Below are positions 6,450 to 7,308 of a DNA stretch of 7,308 nucleotides, piece after piece; the first letter of the stretch is position 1; each line of letters starts with the position of its first letter. Both the position numbers and the translations under genes were made by a program. This stretch comes from Alistipes sp. (lineage in GTDB: Bacteria > Bacteroidota > Bacteroidia > Bacteroidales > Rikenellaceae): assembly GCA_017646785.1 (NCBI GenBank), contig JAGCLX010000035.1:1-7308 (forward strand), written 5' to 3'. The notes under the pieces are model-generated. The model did not search any database and was not told the DNA's origin. It saw nothing but the letters and a program-made list of their open reading frames with translations.

Positions 6450-6923
6450 ATGAAACAAAGAATACTTTTTGTATGCCTCGGAAACATCTGTCGCTCACCG
6501 GCAGCAGAGGCTATGATGCAGGTGCTCGTCGAGCGCAATGGACTCACCGACAGCGTAGCTCTCGACTCAGCTGGCACCTATGGAGGACATAGTGGCGAAC
6601 GCTCCGATGCACGCATGCGTCGTGCAGCAGAGGCACGTGGCATACCCATGACACACCGCGCCCGCCAGGTACGAGAGGAGGACTTCGAGTGCTTCGACAT
6701 GATCATCGCCATGGATGACAACAACTACGAGAACCTCTTTCGCCTTGCGCCCAACCGCGACTACCACGACAAAATATATCGCTTTAGGGAGTTCTTGCGC
6801 CACCACCCCGACTGGTCATACATCCCCGACCCATACTACGAGGGTCAGGAGGGCTTTGAACTTGTCCTCGACCTCCTGGAGGATGGCTGCAACACCCTCA
6901 TCGAGCAACTTCTGAGCAAGTAG
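6450..6923 (+). CDS. Low-molecular-weight protein tyrosine phosphatase
   Basis: Cytoplasmic LMW-PTP that removes phosphate from phosphotyrosine; bacterial members often act on tyrosine kinases and on capsule or exopolysaccharide control. The 157-residue length is typical. The N-terminal P-loop VCLGNICRSP holds the nucleophile Cys9 and phosphate-binding Arg15 in a CX5R motif followed by Ser16. The general-acid loop DPYY lies at 127-130, with Asp127 as proton donor and the two tyrosines seen in active members. SAGTYGGHSGERSDARM (40-56) is the usual second conserved block. All catalytic residues are present, so it should be active. The ATG at 6450 places the P-loop at the normal distance from the start. 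It is monocistronic and converges on rpmH. No tyrosine kinase or polysaccharide gene is in view, so its target is unknown. Confidence 0.96.
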   Translation: MKQRILFVCLGNICRSPAAEAMMQVLVERNGLTDSVALDSAGTYGGHSGERSDARMRRAAEARGIPMTHRARQVREEDFECFDMIIAMDDNNYENLFRLAPNRDYHDKIYRFREFLRHHPDWSYIPDPYYEGQEGFELVLDLLEDGCNTLIEQLLSK

Positions 6924-6950
6924 ATCAAATAGGAGGGTGTCAAACAAACA

Positions 6951-6996
6951 AAAAAAGTAGAGCTATTCAGCGTATGCCGAATAGCTCTATACTTTT
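6951..6996. terminator. Bidirectional intrinsic terminator between the phosphatase gene and rpmH
   Basis: TAGAGCTATTC (6958-6968) and GAATAGCTCTA (6979-6989) form a perfect 11-bp stem around a 10-base loop. The loop can add two inner G-C pairs (GC at 6970-6971 with GC at 6976-6977). An A-rich run precedes the stem (AAAAAAAGTAG) and a T-rich run follows (TATACTTTT), so either strand gives a hairpin with a U tract. It lies between two convergent genes, starting about 30 bp after the phosphatase stop and ending about 30 bp past the rpmH stop. Confidence 0.88.
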
Positions 6997-7023
6997 CTAC
7001 AACGAACTGTCGAAACCTATCGA

Positions 7024-7185
7024 CTAGTTGTACTTGAATGTTGCCTCGTCTGATACAGTCAACTTCTTGCGACCCTTTGCGCGACGTGCAGCCAACACCT
7101 TGCGGCCATTGGCAGTAGCCATTCTCTGACGGAAACCGTGCTTGTTGATGCGCTTACGGCGAGAAGGCTGATAAGTTCTTTTCAT
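7024..7185 (-). CDS. rpmH: Ribosomal protein bL34
   Basis: Small, very basic protein of the 50S ribosomal subunit. The 53 residues begin [20 protein letters not shown] and continue through [20 protein letters not shown] to [13 protein letters not shown], an unmistakable L34 with the usual KRTxQPS start, NKHGFR and [12 protein letters not shown] signatures. I chose the ATG at 7185 because family members begin at MKRT. An in-frame ATG two codons upstream (7191, adding Met-Ala) is equally possible from the sequence. The gene has its own strong promoter. rnpA, dnaA and yidC, its neighbours in many bacteria, are not in view. The distal part (SDEATFKYN) varies between lineages. Confidence 0.97.
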   Translation of the reverse strand: MKRTYQPSRRKRINKHGFRQRMATANGRKVLAARRAKGRKKLTVSDEATFKYN

Positions 7186-7256
7186 TGCCATAGTACTATC
7201 TGTTTTTTATTGTTTTGTCCTACAATTAACGCGTTTAGTGCTTCTTTTGCGAGGTG

Positions 7257-7287
7257 CAAAGGTACAACCTTTTTTTATAATTGCAAA
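7257..7287 (-). promoter_or_regulatory. Consensus Bacteroidetes promoter of rpmH
   Basis: On the minus strand TTTG (7287-7284), a 19-bp spacer and TACCTTTG (7264-7257) match the Bacteroidetes primary sigma-factor consensus at both boxes and in spacing. Transcription would start near 7250, giving a leader of about 60 bases before rpmH. This is the best promoter in the window and fits high expression of a ribosomal protein. Confidence 0.88.
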
Positions 7288-7308
7288 TAAAACTCGAAAA
7301 AAATCAAC

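Noticed and set aside
6924..7023. Possible small gene or RNA between the phosphatase gene and rpmH.
   Set aside because: The 100 bases are accounted for by the bidirectional terminator and short flanks, and there is no promoter-like box for an independent transcript.
1..7308. Search for a CRISPR array, insertion sequence, tRNA, retron, toxin-antitoxin pair or defence cluster.
   Set aside because: I saw no regularly spaced repeats, transposase motifs, tRNA-like cloverleaf, reverse transcriptase or toxin signatures. Nearly all of the sequence is explained by eight genes with short intergenic regions.

Overview
This window looks like a chromosomal segment from an anaerobic member of the Bacteroidales. 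The lineage call rests on three things. Promoters carry the Bacteroidetes TAnnTTTG -7 box, with one textbook TTTG-N19-TAccTTTG promoter upstream of rpmH. Ribosome-binding sites are A-rich or absent rather than Shine-Dalgarno. The Rnf, RseC-like, NadE and L34 proteins read like their Bacteroidales counterparts. The genus cannot be fixed by eye.

Layout, left to right. Positions 1-4243 hold four tightly packed minus-strand genes, read right to left: nadE (NAD+ synthetase), an RseC/MucC-like membrane protein, rnfB and rnfC. rnfC runs off the left edge and probably lacks only its last few codons. RseC and rnfB overlap by 4 bp, and the other gaps are 10 and 21 bp, so this is probably one operon. 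A 251-bp gap (4244-4494) holds the likely nadE promoter, two adjacent perfect inverted repeats in the nadE leader, and a probable terminator for the genes to its right. Positions 4495-6228 hold a second minus-strand pair: a YtfJ/thioredoxin-like periplasmic protein, then a small Omp85/surface-antigen-type outer-membrane barrel. A 221-bp divergent region (6229-6449) carries opposed promoters. On its right is the only plus-strand gene, a low-molecular-weight protein tyrosine phosphatase (6450-6923). It converges on rpmH (ribosomal protein L34, minus) across an 11-bp perfect stem that can terminate both genes. No gap exceeds 300 bp.

How the genes fit together. RnfB and RnfC are the ferredoxin-side and NAD(H)-side redox subunits of the ion-pumping ferredoxin:NAD+ oxidoreductase, RseC is its frequent genomic companion, and NadE makes the NAD+ that the complex reduces. 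The most notable observation is that the NadE glutaminase (nitrilase) domain appears to lack its catalytic cysteine: the usual CEDLW segment reads GDDLS, and the LPxYxVFDE-type loop is also not recognisable. The synthetase half is intact. I saw no mobile element, CRISPR array, tRNA, rRNA or phage gene, and nothing that forms a clearly new defence or metabolic system.
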